A stretch of DNA of 64,000 nt from Fen-1254 sp963769605 (GTDB lineage: Bacteria; Bacteroidota; Ignavibacteria; UBA10030): the NCBI GenBank assembly GCA_963769605.1, contig CAVYML010000009.1:1-64000 (forward strand), given 5' to 3'. The position numbers were made by a program, and so were the translations under genes. Below the pieces are notes generated by a model. It ran no database searches and was not told where the DNA came from. It was given only the letters and a program-made list of their open reading frames with translations. Numbering within the stretch: the stretch's first letter is position 1; each line of letters begins with the position of its first letter. This document shows, piece after piece, positions 37,571-46,146 of the stretch.

Positions 37571-37675
37571 CTAAGATCTGTGTACAATCCGTGAAATCTG
37601 CGTAATCAATCTGCGCAATCTAATATCTGCGTACAATCCGTGAAATCTGCGTAATCAATCTGCGTAATCAATACT
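37571..37675. repeat. TCTGCGTAATC-type tandem repeats, right of pirin gene
   Basis: Repeats ATCTGTGTACAATCCGTGAA, ATCTGCGTAATCAATCTGCG and a second copy of the same pair. The order and sequence match the block at 36505-36607. Confidence 0.7.
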
Positions 37676-37954
37676 CGATCCCTACCCGTGTGGCGGTTTT
37701 GCACATCCCTGAATGAAGAAACCTTTGGCAGGTATCATTCGTTTTAAGTGTACATGGATTTAAGGGTTTCGCGTCAAATTACATTTGCGATAAAAGCAAG
37801 GTTTGATTACATTAAAGAGTTACAAAATCAACAACGAAATCCTCTCATAACGTTCTGAAAATAATTTTCTCAAGAATCGTTATACCATTATTTACTCGTC
37901 CGGCATGAGATATATAGGAAAATCTCACCGCATCTGGAATTGTCAGGATTTAAT

Positions 37955-38194
37955 ATGAATAAAAGAAAGAAACAAATGGAAACAGAACAAAAAAATAATA
38001 CGCTGCATGGCAAGACGCTGGAGGCAATCCTTCAGCACCTTGTAGAGTATTACGGCTGGCAGGAACTTGGACTTCGGATCAGAATCAGATGTTTTACGGA
38101 TAATCCGAGTATGCAGTCCAGTTTAAAGTTTCTGCGCAAAACTCCGTGGGCGCGGGAAAAAGTGGAGACCCTATACCTCGAGTGCGCCGACTAA
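37955..38194 (+). CDS. VF530 family protein (DUF2132)
   Basis: Start chosen at ATG 37955, with AGGA seven bases upstream; a TTG at 37940 is the longer alternative. 79 aa. The core LHGKTLEAILQHLVEYYGWQ, NPSMQSSLKFLRKTPWAR and KVETLYL is the full VF530 domain, a small fold reported to bind DNA. It is a single-gene unit. The N-terminal 20 residues are charged and probably disordered. Confidence 0.9.
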   Translation: MNKRKKQMETEQKNNTLHGKTLEAILQHLVEYYGWQELGLRIRIRCFTDNPSMQSSLKFLRKTPWAREKVETLYLECAD

Positions 38195-38590
38195 GATCGG
38201 ACAATAATGCACCGCTTTTCCCAGAACACCCGCAATTTGTTAAAACCGAAGCCAGCTTCACGGACAAATAATTAGGCTGAAAATTAATTCGTCACCCGCT
38301 CAACTCGTCTTATTTTCAAGCCTCCGGCGTTGTGCTGCCGGAACAAGACCATGGATACAACCTTCATTCGAGAAATGACCGCTGACGATTACGATCAGAC
38401 ATTTGAACAGACATCGGCTGTTTCAGGAAAAGAAGAGTTTTAAAACCGCCGCTTTTCGGCAAATACCATGCCACCTGAAACTATTCCTATCTTGAAACGG
38501 TTGTACGGTTAGTGACAAATTCTTGCAGCCGTTGAGACAATGTATAATATCAATATTCCGGAATTTCTACATTTTAACAATGGAGGAAAT
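38195..38590 (+). other. Gap with a possible acetyltransferase remnant
   Basis: Mostly featureless. 38351-38443 encodes a 30-residue frame (MDTTFIREMTADDYDQTFEQ...) resembling the first strand-helix of GNAT acetyltransferases, which then stops. It may be a decayed gene start. GGAGG at the end belongs to sodC. Confidence 0.3.
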
Positions 38591-39134
38591 ATGAAAAAAT
38601 CCTTTTTTACATTGGCCCTTGCTTGCATTATCATGAGCATGCAAATAATTGCTCAAGATAACCATACGATGCAGCAGGTTCCCGTCGTTAAGCGGGCAAT
38701 TGCAGTGATTACACCGACAAAAGGGAATACCGTGCACGGAACCGTGACATTCGAACAGGTCGATGGCGGTGTCCGGGTTGTGGCCAGCCTGACCGGATTA
38801 AAACCGGGGAAACATGGATTTCATATTCACGAATTCGGCGATATAAGTTCCGAGGACGGGAAGTTCTGCAGGCGGGCATTTTAACCCGATGGGAATGCCG
38901 CACAGCATGCCGACGAGCCAAAAACGCCACGCGGGTGATATGGGAAATATCGAAGCTGATGAAAACGGAAACGCACATCTCGACTATATCGATCCGGTTA
39001 TGAAACTCGACGGGGATCATCCCATCATCGGTCATGCCGTCATTATTCACGAAAAAGAAGACGATTTTAAAACGCAGCCGACAGGAAATGCGGGGCCAAG
39101 AATCGGATACGGGGTCATCGGAATCGCAAAATAA
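38591..39134 (+). pseudogene. sodC: Cu/Zn superoxide dismutase, frameshifted
   Basis: From ATG 38591 (TGGAGGAAAT upstream) a signal peptide is followed by SOD sequence with the copper ligands HGFHIHEFGD. The frame is lost at about 38868 (GACGGGAAGTTCTGC) and ends at 38884. Removing one T restores SAGGHFNPMGMPH, then KRHAGDMGNI, LDGDHPIIGHAVIIHEKEDD and GPRIGYGVIGIAK to TAA 39134. All metal ligands are present across the two frames. The enzyme would be periplasmic and dismutate superoxide. Either a recent pseudogene or a one-base sequence error. Confidence 0.85.
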
Positions 39135-39209
39135 ATCAGACCGATCCTAAAATTTTAAAAATGCTCTGTTCAGGATAATTATAATCGGATGTTTGATCAG
39201 CTTTATCAC

Positions 39210-39280
39210 TTTGTAGCCGCGACGGGCTTGCCCGACCTGCATTATCCTTTGGCGGGTCGTCGCGGTTTTATCAGGATGAG
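39210..39280. repeat. Degenerate CCGCGACG/CGTCGCGG palindrome
   Basis: GTAGCCGCGACGGG (39213-39226) and CGGGTCGTCGCGGTTTT (about 39253-39269) form a long imperfect inverted repeat between sodC and the PAP2 gene. Same family as 16664 and 17531. Confidence 0.5.
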
Positions 39281-39327
39281 GCAGCTGACCGCGGAAAATG
39301 GAAAAACATTTTTGGGTTATCAACTCA

Positions 39328-40149
39328 TCAAAATTCCATTGCAAACCCAAAGCCGTTTGGAGTCAAGAAGATCCTGGTCGAACAATGACTTGACGATTTT
39401 TCGTCATCGTCATGCGCAACAGCCGTTCCGACACTCGTACCGATAAAAGCGCCGAGGAAAACGTCGGAAAGCCAATGCTGGTCATGATAGATCCGGGCTG
39501 CACCTGTCAAACCGGCAAGCGTATACAAGCCTATCGACGCTGCGGTATTGTTTATCCGCTCCGAAAGAACTGAAGAAAGTGTAAAAGCAACTGCGACGTG
39601 TCCGGAAGGAAACGATAAATAATTGTCGCTGAACTGTACTCCATGGAATCGCACGTTTCCTTCATTCATATACGGACGGGCTCGGCCGAATGTATATTTA
39701 ATCACGCTCGTTACAACGCCTGTCCAGAAAAGCGATTCCAGAAGCATTGTTCCTGTTTTACGAATTTCCGGCGTGCCGAATAACAGCCCTGCACTGTAAA
39801 TTGAACCGGAAATGATTATCGCATCTGCCGTTGCACCGTATTGCTCGGTTATATTCAAAACGTCGTCGTTAAATGTTGAACGGCTGCGCCCTGCAAACGA
39901 CCGGACGGACTGGTCGGCAAAAAAGAGCGCTGCCGTGGTTCCCGCAACAACCCCAGCTGTTATAAGCGATGACCCGTCCGGATGCGTCACTTCATGAAAG
40001 CGAAGAGCGATACAATCGATAAAATCCCTGCTGTCGGAACAAAATATTCCGGAAAGTTTTGTCGAAGCAGTGTCCCGGTCCGCGTTCTGACACTGCACAG
40101 TGTCGGACAACGCCGCAAAAATAGATATGTAAAGAATGATACGGTTCAT
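39328..40149 (-). CDS. PAP2 superfamily phosphatase, exported
   Basis: 273 aa with a signal peptide (residues about 1-20) and several hydrophobic helices. The three PAP2 motifs are present: KYTFGRARP, PSGH (in YLSFPSGHVAVA) and the ARIYHDQHWLSDV segment with the catalytic His and Asp. Typical substrates are lipid phosphates such as undecaprenyl pyrophosphate or phosphatidic acid, at the periplasmic face. Unpaired; about 20 bases upstream on the same strand lies the end of the DUF4249 gene. Confidence 0.9.
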   Translation of the reverse strand: MNRIILYISIFAALSDTVQCQNADRDTASTKLSGIFCSDSRDFIDCIALRFHEVTHPDGSSLITAGVVAGTTAALFFADQSVRSFAGRSRSTFNDDVLNITEQYGATADAIIISGSIYSAGLLFGTPEIRKTGTMLLESLFWTGVVTSVIKYTFGRARPYMNEGNVRFHGVQFSDNYLSFPSGHVAVAFTLSSVLSERINNTAASIGLYTLAGLTGAARIYHDQHWLSDVFLGAFIGTSVGTAVAHDDDEKSSSHCSTRIFLTPNGFGFAMEF

Positions 40150-40168
40150 GATTAATCCGGAAAATTCT

Positions 40169-40972
40169 CTATCGAATAATGATGAGTTTCGATCTTACCG
40201 CATAAGCGCTGAAATATCCCAGAGCTCCGCCGTTGAAGTTCGATGGTGGATTTGCGGGAGATGTAGCTAACGAACTATTGTTCAGGACCTGTACCAGCGT
40301 TCTGAAATAGTTATAAACATTTTCATCGATGCATTGAAGCTGGACCGAAACAGAATCCCCGGTCCGCAGCGTATCCGTATTTGCAAATAATGTACTTGTG
40401 ATTTCATAGCCGTCCTGCAGCCGGTCGCTGACAAGGAAAATGAATTTTTGCGGAACGCCGTTTTTGATTTCCACAAATCGATAATAATTCTGAATTCCGG
40501 TCGGGTCGCGGAAGTGGACCTCGATATCCTTTGTATTGTTCGGCCCGAACGATAAATTACCTTCAGTGAGAGAATCGATTGTCACAGGAGGCGGCATAGT
40601 TGATGCAGCAGTATAAGTGGTTCCGTTCGACAGCACGGCAAGCGTATAGGTTCTTCCCGGGACACCCTGCATGTGGGAAGAGGTGTAAGTTCCCGAAGAA
40701 GTTTCCGTGAGAAGTTCGGAATTTCCAAGATTATCGCTCAATGTCACGGCTGCACCGCTCACTGGCGGAAATACGTTCGGTTGATCGTACTCCACTGTTT
40801 GCGATAATGTCACACGGTATGGACCCGGCTGATCGGTTATTATTCCCTCTATGACGATAACCGGAGCAGAAGAATTAAGATCCACCTGAATGACCTTCTG
40901 GCATGAAAAAAATACTGCACTGCATGCCGCAAACAGAAGAATCGAAAATATATTTTTGGGCAACGACTTCAT
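40169..40972 (-). CDS. DUF4249 lipoprotein, partner of the upstream TonB receptor
   Basis: Start at 40972 (MKSLPKN), four bases after the receptor stop; an upstream ATG would give a long unlikely N-terminus. 267 aa. Lipobox FFSCQK, then a beta-sandwich: APVIVIEGIITDQPGPYRVTLS and the later AAVTLSDNLGNSELL. DUF4249 proteins are regularly encoded directly after TonB receptors in Bacteroidota and are thought to sit at the cell surface with them. Function beyond that is unknown. Confidence 0.88.
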   Translation of the reverse strand: MKSLPKNIFSILLFAACSAVFFSCQKVIQVDLNSSAPVIVIEGIITDQPGPYRVTLSQTVEYDQPNVFPPVSGAAVTLSDNLGNSELLTETSSGTYTSSHMQGVPGRTYTLAVLSNGTTYTAASTMPPPVTIDSLTEGNLSFGPNNTKDIEVHFRDPTGIQNYYRFVEIKNGVPQKFIFLVSDRLQDGYEITSTLFANTDTLRTGDSVSVQLQCIDENVYNYFRTLVQVLNNSSLATSPANPPSNFNGGALGYFSAYAVRSKLIIIR

Positions 40973-40976
40973 TTGG

Positions 40977-43301
40977 TCAGAACCTGAAATTATATGTAAT
41001 GGATGGAACAAATCTGAACAGCGATGTCTCAACCGCCTGCGTCCTTGTGGGATCATTCGGATCTACCTGGAACTGAATCGAAAATGCATTTTCGCGGCCA
41101 TAGGCATTGTACAATGAGAATGTCCAACTCGATCTTTCCCCCTGCCATGTAGCGCCGAGATCGAGCCGGTGATAGGCAGGCATGCGGTTAGCATTGCGCT
41201 GGGAGTAAGAAGGAACTGTAGTATCGAGAATCTTATATTTTCCGCTCGGGAATGTGACTGCATTTCCCGTATTATAGACCCATGCTGCGGAAAATGTCCA
41301 TTTGTCCGTTAGCTGGTACAGAGCGACAATGGAAATATCATGCGTCTCGTCCTGATGTGCAGGATAATAATTGCCGTTGTTGATTCCCGGAATTCTCAAC
41401 TCCGTGCGCGAGAGCGTATATCCGATCCAGCCGTTCAGACGTCCGTATTTTTTTTTCAGGAAAAGTTCCAGACCGTACGCCCTTCCCTGCCCGTAAAGCA
41501 AATCCGATTCCACATTTTCATTTAGAGTTATCTGAGCCCCGTCCTTGTAATCGATCTGGTTCTGGAGAAATTTAAAATAAGTCTCCGCCGAAAATTCATA
41601 CGTGTTGTCTTCGAAGTTTCGGAAATATCCAAGCGACACTTGATCCGCAATTTCCGGTTTAACATTATTGCTGCTGGGAATCCACCTGTCTGTCGGATTG
41701 CTGGCGGTAGAAGTGGAGAGAAGATGGAGGTTCTGCGTCGACCGCCCGTATGAAGCTTTCATCGAGCTTACATCGTCTAAGATGTAATTCACCGCAACCC
41801 GGGGCTCAAGATTGAAATAAGTTTGTATAAATTTTCCCGAACCGTAGGAAACGGAATCAACCGTTTGTCCGCCATCGCTGTATGTGTAGAAAACACCAGG
41901 TCCGAGTATGCTGAAAGATGAAAAGCGGGCTCCGTACTGAACATTCACGGCCGGAGACAGCTTGTAGTCATGACTGATATACAGAGAATTCTCCCATGAA
42001 TATTTTTGTGTAAGCTGCAATGTGGTGGTTTGAACGCTGTTTGCGAGCGTGGCTGTTCCCGGAACGACGGAATGATAGACCGAGTTCAAACCGAATATCA
42101 ATCCGTTATCTGAATCGAAAAAATACTGGAAGTCCTGTTTGATCCCGAAATCCTTTATATCCGAGACGAGACTCATGTTGTTGCCTGCAAAATTCGCATT
42201 GACGGTGTAATCGTAGGTGCTGTAAATAAACGACGTGTTCGAGAACATTTTTTCATTGAACAGATGGTTCCAGCGCAGCGTTGCTGTGGAATTTCCCCAA
42301 TCGATGCCGAATGTACTGCCGAAACCTAGCACGTCTTTTCCGAAATAGCCGGAGAGATAGATCCTGTCGTTTTCTCCGACCTCGTAATTTGCTTTTGCAT
42401 TCAGGTCGTAGAAATAGAGCTGCGTCTGATTGATCAAACTGTCTCTCGAAAGCTTAAGGAACAAATCTAAGTATGTCCGTCTTCCGGAGATAGAAAACAA
42501 CCCTTTGTCCTCGACGATCGGACCTTCAACGGTCAGCCTTGACGCTATCAAGCCTATACCACCGCTCACGTCGTAGTCCTTTGTATTGCCCTCTTTCATT
42601 TTTATATCGAGCACAGAAGAAAGACGTCCGCCGTATTCTGCCGGCATTTCTCCCTTGTACATAGTAACGTCTTTGATGGCATCCGAATTGAAAACGGAAA
42701 AGAAACCGAGAAGATGCGAAGCGCTGTAGACGGTGGCTTCATCGAGAAGAATGAGATTCTGATCGGCTGCCCCGCCGCGGACGTAAAATCCTGTATTGCC
42801 GTCTCCTCCCGATTTTATGCCGGGCAGAAGCTGAACGGTTTTAATCACATCCTTTTCGCCCAGCAGAACGGGAATGTCCTGTATAGACTTTACATCCAAT
42901 TTTTCCATTCCCATTTGCACGGTCTTAACATTGTCGTCCTTTTTTTCACCCGTAACCACAACTGCCTTCTGCTCCACTCCTTTTTCCACAAGGCCGACAT
43001 GAAGTTTTATGTTCCGGTTCACGACGACTTGCTGCAAAAAGGGCGTATATCCCATAAAACGCACGGTGACTGTATATATTCCTTCCGGAATGGTCAGCGA
43101 ATAAAATCCGTACACATTGGAGACCGTTCCCGTTTGCGGCAGTTCACTCAGCATAATAGTTGCTCCGATTAAAGCTTCGCCGGTCTTGGAATCTTTAACA
43201 TAACCGCTGATCGTATGCTTTTTACGGACCTGTTCCGTTTGTGCTGTTAAGGTCGATGCAAATATTATCACCAATAGCATGCCGATAGCTGTTTTTACCA
43301 T
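40977..43301 (-). CDS. TonB-dependent receptor with carboxypeptidase-regulatory-like domain
   Basis: I start at ATG 43301 with AAGGATATA upstream; the longer frame lacks a ribosome-binding site. 774 aa. Signal peptide to about residue 21 (TLTAQ), a regulatory-like domain (about 25-110, ISGYVKDSKTGEALIGATI), a plug (about 130-240, GGAADQNLILLDEATVYSASH) and a beta-barrel ending in ITYNFRF. Outer-membrane importer of an unknown ligand. Coupled to the DUF4249 gene. No sigma/anti-sigma pair is adjacent. Confidence 0.92.
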   Translation of the reverse strand: MVKTAIGMLLVIIFASTLTAQTEQVRKKHTISGYVKDSKTGEALIGATIMLSELPQTGTVSNVYGFYSLTIPEGIYTVTVRFMGYTPFLQQVVVNRNIKLHVGLVEKGVEQKAVVVTGEKKDDNVKTVQMGMEKLDVKSIQDIPVLLGEKDVIKTVQLLPGIKSGGDGNTGFYVRGGAADQNLILLDEATVYSASHLLGFFSVFNSDAIKDVTMYKGEMPAEYGGRLSSVLDIKMKEGNTKDYDVSGGIGLIASRLTVEGPIVEDKGLFSISGRRTYLDLFLKLSRDSLINQTQLYFYDLNAKANYEVGENDRIYLSGYFGKDVLGFGSTFGIDWGNSTATLRWNHLFNEKMFSNTSFIYSTYDYTVNANFAGNNMSLVSDIKDFGIKQDFQYFFDSDNGLIFGLNSVYHSVVPGTATLANSVQTTTLQLTQKYSWENSLYISHDYKLSPAVNVQYGARFSSFSILGPGVFYTYSDGGQTVDSVSYGSGKFIQTYFNLEPRVAVNYILDDVSSMKASYGRSTQNLHLLSTSTASNPTDRWIPSSNNVKPEIADQVSLGYFRNFEDNTYEFSAETYFKFLQNQIDYKDGAQITLNENVESDLLYGQGRAYGLELFLKKKYGRLNGWIGYTLSRTELRIPGINNGNYYPAHQDETHDISIVALYQLTDKWTFSAAWVYNTGNAVTFPSGKYKILDTTVPSYSQRNANRMPAYHRLDLGATWQGERSSWTFSLYNAYGRENAFSIQFQVDPNDPTRTQAVETSLFRFVPSITYNFRF

Positions 43302-43648
43302 TATATCCTTAAGAAAGTACCGGCATGTGATCATTCCGCATCGTTTGAACTAAAATGCTGCCGACATCAATGAAAAATTAAAGTTTAGTTCCGGATATTG
43401 ACCGGTTTGTATAGAGAAAAAATCCCCTTGTCTTGTCCGCAAAAACGAACAGTACCAAATGTGTCCTGCCATTATAAATGATACATTATTTTTATTAGTT
43501 TCGCTACTCTAAAGCTGTTCCTGTATATCTCTGAGGATACAATTCATTCAATCGATATCCAATGCATCTCGCTCCCGGCCGGCCGCACTAATTTTGATTT
43601 GTCCGGCTGTGAACCGAACTCTACGGAGCCGGACCATTGGAATTTTTA
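43302..43648. other. Intergenic region upstream of TonB receptor
   Basis: Contains the promoter side of the minus-strand TonB receptor and the distal side of the flotillin-like gene. AT-rich near 43480-43510; I see no gene or strong RNA structure. Confidence 0.4.
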
Positions 43649-43672
43649 GGACACACTGGCATGTGTCCCTAC
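43649..43672. repeat. REP-like palindrome, copy 1
   Basis: GGACACA (43649-43655) and TGTGTCC (43662-43668) form a stem, followed by CTAC. It overlaps the end of the flotillin-like gene. Same family as 45778 and 46094 near the RAYT transposase. Confidence 0.65.
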
Positions 43673-45489
43673 GAAGTTTTCTTCTTCGGGGTTTCCGGAT
43701 TTTCTTTTTCTAATTTTTCTTTAATGACCATGGCCAGCAGCATATTTACAAGCGAGCCGCCGCCATCGGCGCCGGCAGCGCCGCCTGCAATAATTTCCGG
43801 GACTAATTTCTGGCCGCTTGTCGAAAGATGTCTGGCAACTTCAATGGCAGCATAATTCCCGGACTCCATCGACTGGATTTTTTGCCTGATCACATCTGCT
43901 TCAGCCATTCCGACCGCTTTGATTTTTTCTCCTTCCGCCATACCGACGGTCTTCAGCACCATCGCATCGGCATCGGCATTGACGGTTTTGGATTTCGCTT
44001 CGCCTTCGGCCTTTTTAACCGCTGCCTGAGCTTCATATTCGTTGATTTGAACTTTCCGTTCTGCGTCGACGACCCGTGCTTGTGTATCCGCAAGCGATTT
44101 GGCTTGCTGCAGGTCTTTGCGGACACCTTCCGCCTCGCGCTGCGTCTGGTATGTCACTTTTTCCTGCTCTGCAATCTTGCGATCCGTTAAAGTCTTCATA
44201 AGATCTTCAGGCGGTACGATGTCTCCGATAAGCGTATCGACCGCGCCGACGTTGTAATCTTCAAGAGCCTTGGAAATACTTTCTCTTGCATCTTCCTGGC
44301 GTTCTTTTCTTCCTTTGAGAAATTCTATAACGTCCGATCCCTGCGCAGCATTGCGGAAATAGTTGCCGATGGTCGGCTCCAAAACCTGTGTAACTAAATT
44401 CGCCACGCTTCCGAAACGTGCAATAACTTTGGGCGCGTCCGTGCGGGGAATATGGATAATCTGACTGACATCGAGATTGAACTTAAAACCGTCGGAAGAA
44501 CGCACCGTAATGGTCGAAAGTTTTTCATCGAGCTTGTGCGCTTCCGTTTTCCCGGTTGCCCAATTCAGCACGACATTCGCTGTGGGCACGATTTCGACTT
44601 TATGCGTAAACGGATTGATAGGATATTTGCCCGGATCTAAAGGTTCGACCCAGACGCCTTTCTGACCTCGAATCACTAAATTTCCGTGCTTAAATGCATC
44701 GCCGGTGACATCGACGCCTGTTTCGCCTACATATGCTATCACGACTCCGACATTGGCAATCGGCACAGTGGTCATATCCATCGATTCAACGGTGGCGAAC
44801 CGTGGATTGATAAAATATCTGCCGGCGAGCATCACCTGCTCCTGAAGCCCCTTGAAACCGCCGCCGTCGATGAAGGCCTGAGCATCCTGAAACATGTTAT
44901 GACCGGGAATTTCCTTGCCGGCAATTTCGTCTTTCGCAAGCGCTTTGCCTTCTTTCGTCGTTACCACGCCGACCTTGTTGTCCGGAATTTCAAGAACTGT
45001 TTCTTCGACGACCGAGAAAATAGACGAGTTAATTCTGTATGTCCCCGGCGGAATCACCGTTATCTGGGGTCCTCGTTCGCCTCCATTTGTAAGGAATCCT
45101 CTTGCATTTTGGAACGCATCACACTCGACGCGCCTGGCAAGGACCCTGCCGTCCTTTAACGGACGCCCGTCTTTTGCTTCGACGATGCCGATATATCCTT
45201 CTTTAATCGTCCTGAATTTTTCGAGCGAAATGTTGTACTGCCACGGCCAGAGCCAAAAATGGAGGCCCGGCGCAAGCGTATCGGCCTGATAACCGGCTTC
45301 GCCGTTGAGGGCAATAATCGCTCCGTCGGGAAGCGTTCGATGTGAGCCGAAGATGACGAATCTTTTATTGACGATGCCGATTGCATCATTGGGAATAATA
45401 ATTATTCCGAAAAAGCGCAGCACCAATTTGTAACAAAAAATGATGAGGACGATTAAAACAATCCATAAATAACCGAGCATCGTTTCCAT
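43669..45489 (-). CDS. Flotillin-like SPFH/Band 7 membrane protein
   Basis: 606 aa. One N-terminal membrane helix (about residues 6-33), a beta-rich SPFH region (about 35-430) and a long Ala/Glu/Lys coiled coil (about 435-565) with repeats such as AEGEAKSKT and VGMAEGEKIKAVGMAEAD, ending in a Gly-rich segment (IAGGAAGADGGGS) and a charged tail. AGGAGGTTCTT precedes the ATG. Flotillin-type proteins oligomerise in the inner membrane and organise membrane microdomains. No NfeD partner gene is adjacent. Confidence 0.85.
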   Translation of the reverse strand: METMLGYLWIVLIVLIIFCYKLVLRFFGIIIIPNDAIGIVNKRFVIFGSHRTLPDGAIIALNGEAGYQADTLAPGLHFWLWPWQYNISLEKFRTIKEGYIGIVEAKDGRPLKDGRVLARRVECDAFQNARGFLTNGGERGPQITVIPPGTYRINSSIFSVVEETVLEIPDNKVGVVTTKEGKALAKDEIAGKEIPGHNMFQDAQAFIDGGGFKGLQEQVMLAGRYFINPRFATVESMDMTTVPIANVGVVIAYVGETGVDVTGDAFKHGNLVIRGQKGVWVEPLDPGKYPINPFTHKVEIVPTANVVLNWATGKTEAHKLDEKLSTITVRSSDGFKFNLDVSQIIHIPRTDAPKVIARFGSVANLVTQVLEPTIGNYFRNAAQGSDVIEFLKGRKERQEDARESISKALEDYNVGAVDTLIGDIVPPEDLMKTLTDRKIAEQEKVTYQTQREAEGVRKDLQQAKSLADTQARVVDAERKVQINEYEAQAAVKKAEGEAKSKTVNADADAMVLKTVGMAEGEKIKAVGMAEADVIRQKIQSMESGNYAAIEVARHLSTSGQKLVPEIIAGGAAGADGGGSLVNMLLAMVIKEKLEKENPETPKKKTS

Positions 45490-45518
45490 AAGAACCTCCT
45501 CTTGAAATATGATTTAAG

Positions 45519-46076
45519 TTATTTCCCGTGTTGTTGATTTTGAACGCTGTTGGGATTTTCTTCATCTTCCTGCCATTTCAAAGGATTATGAATAATATAA
45601 TCCCGAATTTTGTTCAAAGAATCGTCGTTCCGGATGATGTGTTCATAATAATTCTTTTGCCAAACAGGAATTCCAGGTATTGCACGATATTCATTAATCC
45701 GTTTTGTAGCGGCCGCTTTGAATAAACGAACGATGGTTGGTATCGAATTGGATGTTGGTTTGCCAAATTGTTCTTTCGTAGGGGCACGTTGCAACGTGCC
45801 CCTACATTCTATCAAAACAATAATGCCATGAATATGATTTGGCATTATCACAAACGAATCCAATTCAACCTCTGGACGGATATCTTTCGTTTTATACCAT
45901 TCTTCCTGCACAATCTTACCAATCTTATTCAACTGCATCTCTTCTTGCATAATTTCCCCGAACAGACATTTCTTTTCATGCGTGCATATTGTTATAAAAT
46001 ATGCACCTGGCGACGAATAACTATATTCTTTTAAACGTATAGATTTACGATGATGAATTGCCGGATCGTATTTCAT
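45519..46076 (-). CDS. REP-associated tyrosine transposase (RAYT, Y1 type)
   Basis: 185 aa. HUH motif in MPNHIHGIIVL (about residues 78-88) and the nucleophilic Tyr in WQKNYYEHIIR (about 139-149) define an IS200-like REP transposase. RAYTs are single-copy genes that mobilise REP palindromes and are not flanked by insertion ends. A perfect 28-base REP palindrome lies inside the coding sequence and encodes the CRGTLQRAPT segment between the HUH motif and the next conserved helix (SIPTIVRLFKAA). The frame stays open. Another REP sits 18 bases upstream of the start. Confidence 0.9.
   Translation of the reverse strand: MKYDPAIHHRKSIRLKEYSYSSPGAYFITICTHEKKCLFGEIMQEEMQLNKIGKIVQEEWYKTKDIRPEVELDSFVIMPNHIHGIIVLIECRGTLQRAPTKEQFGKPTSNSIPTIVRLFKAAATKRINEYRAIPGIPVWQKNYYEHIIRNDDSLNKIRDYIIHNPLKWQEDEENPNSVQNQQHGK
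45778..45805. repeat. Perfect 28-base REP palindrome inside the RAYT gene
   Basis: GTAGGGGCACGTTG (45778-45791) followed by its exact reverse complement (45792-45805). Length 28, in frame within the transposase, adding about nine to ten residues. Confidence 0.9.
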
Positions 46077-46093
46077 TTGGCTTCACCTTCGGT

Positions 46094-46117
46094 GGGACAC
46101 ACGCCGTGTGTCCCTAC
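46094..46117. repeat. REP-like palindrome upstream of RAYT
   Basis: GGGACACA (46094-46101) and TGTGTCCC (46107-46114) with loop CGCCG, followed by TAC. It lies 18 bases before the RAYT start codon. Same family as 43649. Confidence 0.75.
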
Positions 46118-46146
46118 AAAATTGTTTGAAAATTGCCGTTTAAAAT

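Noticed and set aside
36505..37675. TCTGCGTAATC repeats as a CRISPR array
   Set aside because: No constant repeat/spacer alternation, and the blocks flank a normal gene with no cas genes nearby.
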